A DNA stretch of 64,000 bases, from positions 62,001 through 126,000 of the forward strand of contig OENT01000183.1 in NCBI GenBank assembly GCA_900239685.1, given 5' to 3'. The notes under the pieces were generated by a model that was not told the DNA's origin, ran no database searches, and was given only the letters and a program-made list of their open reading frames with translations. The stretch comes from Rotaria macrura. Lineage: Eukaryota > Rotifera > Eurotatoria > Philodinida > Philodinidae. The position numbers and the translations under genes were made by a program. Positions 63,220 through 64,000 of this stretch are shown piece after piece (position 1 is the first letter of the stretch; each line of letters opens with the position of its first letter).

Positions 63220-64000
63220 AACTTTTCCAAGATGATTTCAATGTAAAGTCATAGTTTTTTCATGACACCATATTTTCATTACATCATGATATTCTATTAA
63301 AATTTGTCTGCTCGAACTGAACCGAGAATTTTCAAAATAACTAATACTAAGAATATGAATTTTAGAATTTCAATACATTTAAATAAGAAATCAGAAATGA
63401 AATTGAGTCATTTCTAACTGTAAAAAATACGATCAAGAAGTATCAATGATCATAGTTTCAGTCTGATCTATTGTAGACTCTTCGACCGTTAGAATTTTCC
63501 AGTAAAGTTTTTAAGAAATCTTTAACAAGAGTAATGCAAGGATTTAATATTCCAATAGAGGTGTTTCATTAAAACAAACAACAGAAGAAAGAATACTTTT
63601 AGGCAGGGTTCGATTAAATAATAATACATTCCTCTTACAACTATGAATCGTTGTAGCTTTAAGCAAAAGATCAAATTGACACAGAATTCTAGCGTTCAAC
63701 GTAGTCGAACATCTATAGGCACGAATTAGTCATAGCAACACGTGTAATCTCTCGTATATGTCACGTGCTGCTATCGTACCGATAAGTTGAAATTTAATGT
63801 CATCATTCATTCATTCTTTTGTTCAACACAGCTAGGCATACTGAAATTTATAAACAGCTCTTTGTGAAAATCTTGTCACATAAACTCATGAATTTTCATT
63901 ATGACAAAACATACGTGGGCATGATGGATTAATGAAGTATTTGATAGTATCAAAAAAGAAAATCATCTTAATGTTCTTTTTACAATTGAACACTAATGTT
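63220..64000. other. 3' flank of SPATA7
   Basis: AT-rich sequence with no supportable gene and no canonical AATAAA close to the stop codon. Confidence 0.5.

Noticed and set aside
1-64000. tRNA, rRNA, spliceosomal RNA or spliced-leader RNA genes
   Set aside because: No A-box/B-box pair, rRNA core motif or known snRNA signature was recognised. A covariance-model search would be needed to exclude them.
1-64000. CRISPR arrays, operons with Shine-Dalgarno sites, phage or insertion-sequence genes
   Set aside because: The window is spliced eukaryotic DNA. Repeated units are microsatellites or foldbacks, not regularly spaced repeats.

Overview
This is a window of nuclear DNA from an animal. It is AT-rich and uses the standard genetic code. 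Genes are split by many GT-AG introns, short ones of about 50-80 nt mixed with long ones of 0.6-1.4 kb, and coding segments are short. The gene set is metazoan: a YAP/Yorkie co-activator, a YTHDC1-type m6A reader, FAM78, the orphan AGC kinase RSKR, SPATA7, PEX7, a claudin-like tetraspan and ribosomal protein eS4. The style fits a small protostome, and I favour a rotifer (bdelloid-like), but that is inference. No bacterial, organellar or viral segment was recognised.

I resolved eleven genes by joining exons by hand. Every junction I accept keeps the reading frame and has a GT donor and an AG acceptor. Left part, minus strand: a membrane RING-H2 ubiquitin ligase (2887-4910), the RSKR kinase (11822-15923) and FAM78 (20759-22603). 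An unrecognised small membrane protein follows on the plus strand (26159-26749). Centre: the 15-exon YTHDC1 homologue (28526-34208, minus) lies head to head with RPS4 (34640-36580, plus), 431 bp between start codons. Next on the plus strand are a claudin-superfamily protein with a long basic tail (42534-45357) and a LicD/fukutin-like type II membrane protein (46230-48289). Right part: PEX7 (54849-55850, minus), YAP/Yorkie (57985-60271, minus) and SPATA7 (61632-63219, plus), the last two head to head.

The rest is long AT-rich DNA with no supportable gene (about 4.9-11.8, 15.9-20.8, 22.6-26.2, 36.6-42.5 and 48.3-54.8 kb). The clearest object in it is a 391-bp foldback transposable element at 52790-53180, flanked by a perfect 9-bp target duplication. 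A GC-richer stretch at about 50010-50660, containing an imperfect hairpin, looks like another decayed element. Microsatellites, mostly (TA)n, are scattered in introns and spacers.

The genes do not form a pathway and look like ordinary independent loci: Hippo signalling (YAP), m6A reading (YTHDC1), translation (RPS4), peroxisomal import (PEX7), cilia (SPATA7), ubiquitination, and membrane or secretory proteins. At least six start codons sit 0-50 nt downstream of a splice-acceptor-like sequence, as expected for spliced-leader trans-splicing or 5'UTR introns. I did not find a clearly novel multi-gene system. The most notable items are the foldback element, the substitutions in the YTH cage and second WW domain, the unusual YAP C-terminus, and the unrecognised six-cysteine membrane protein.
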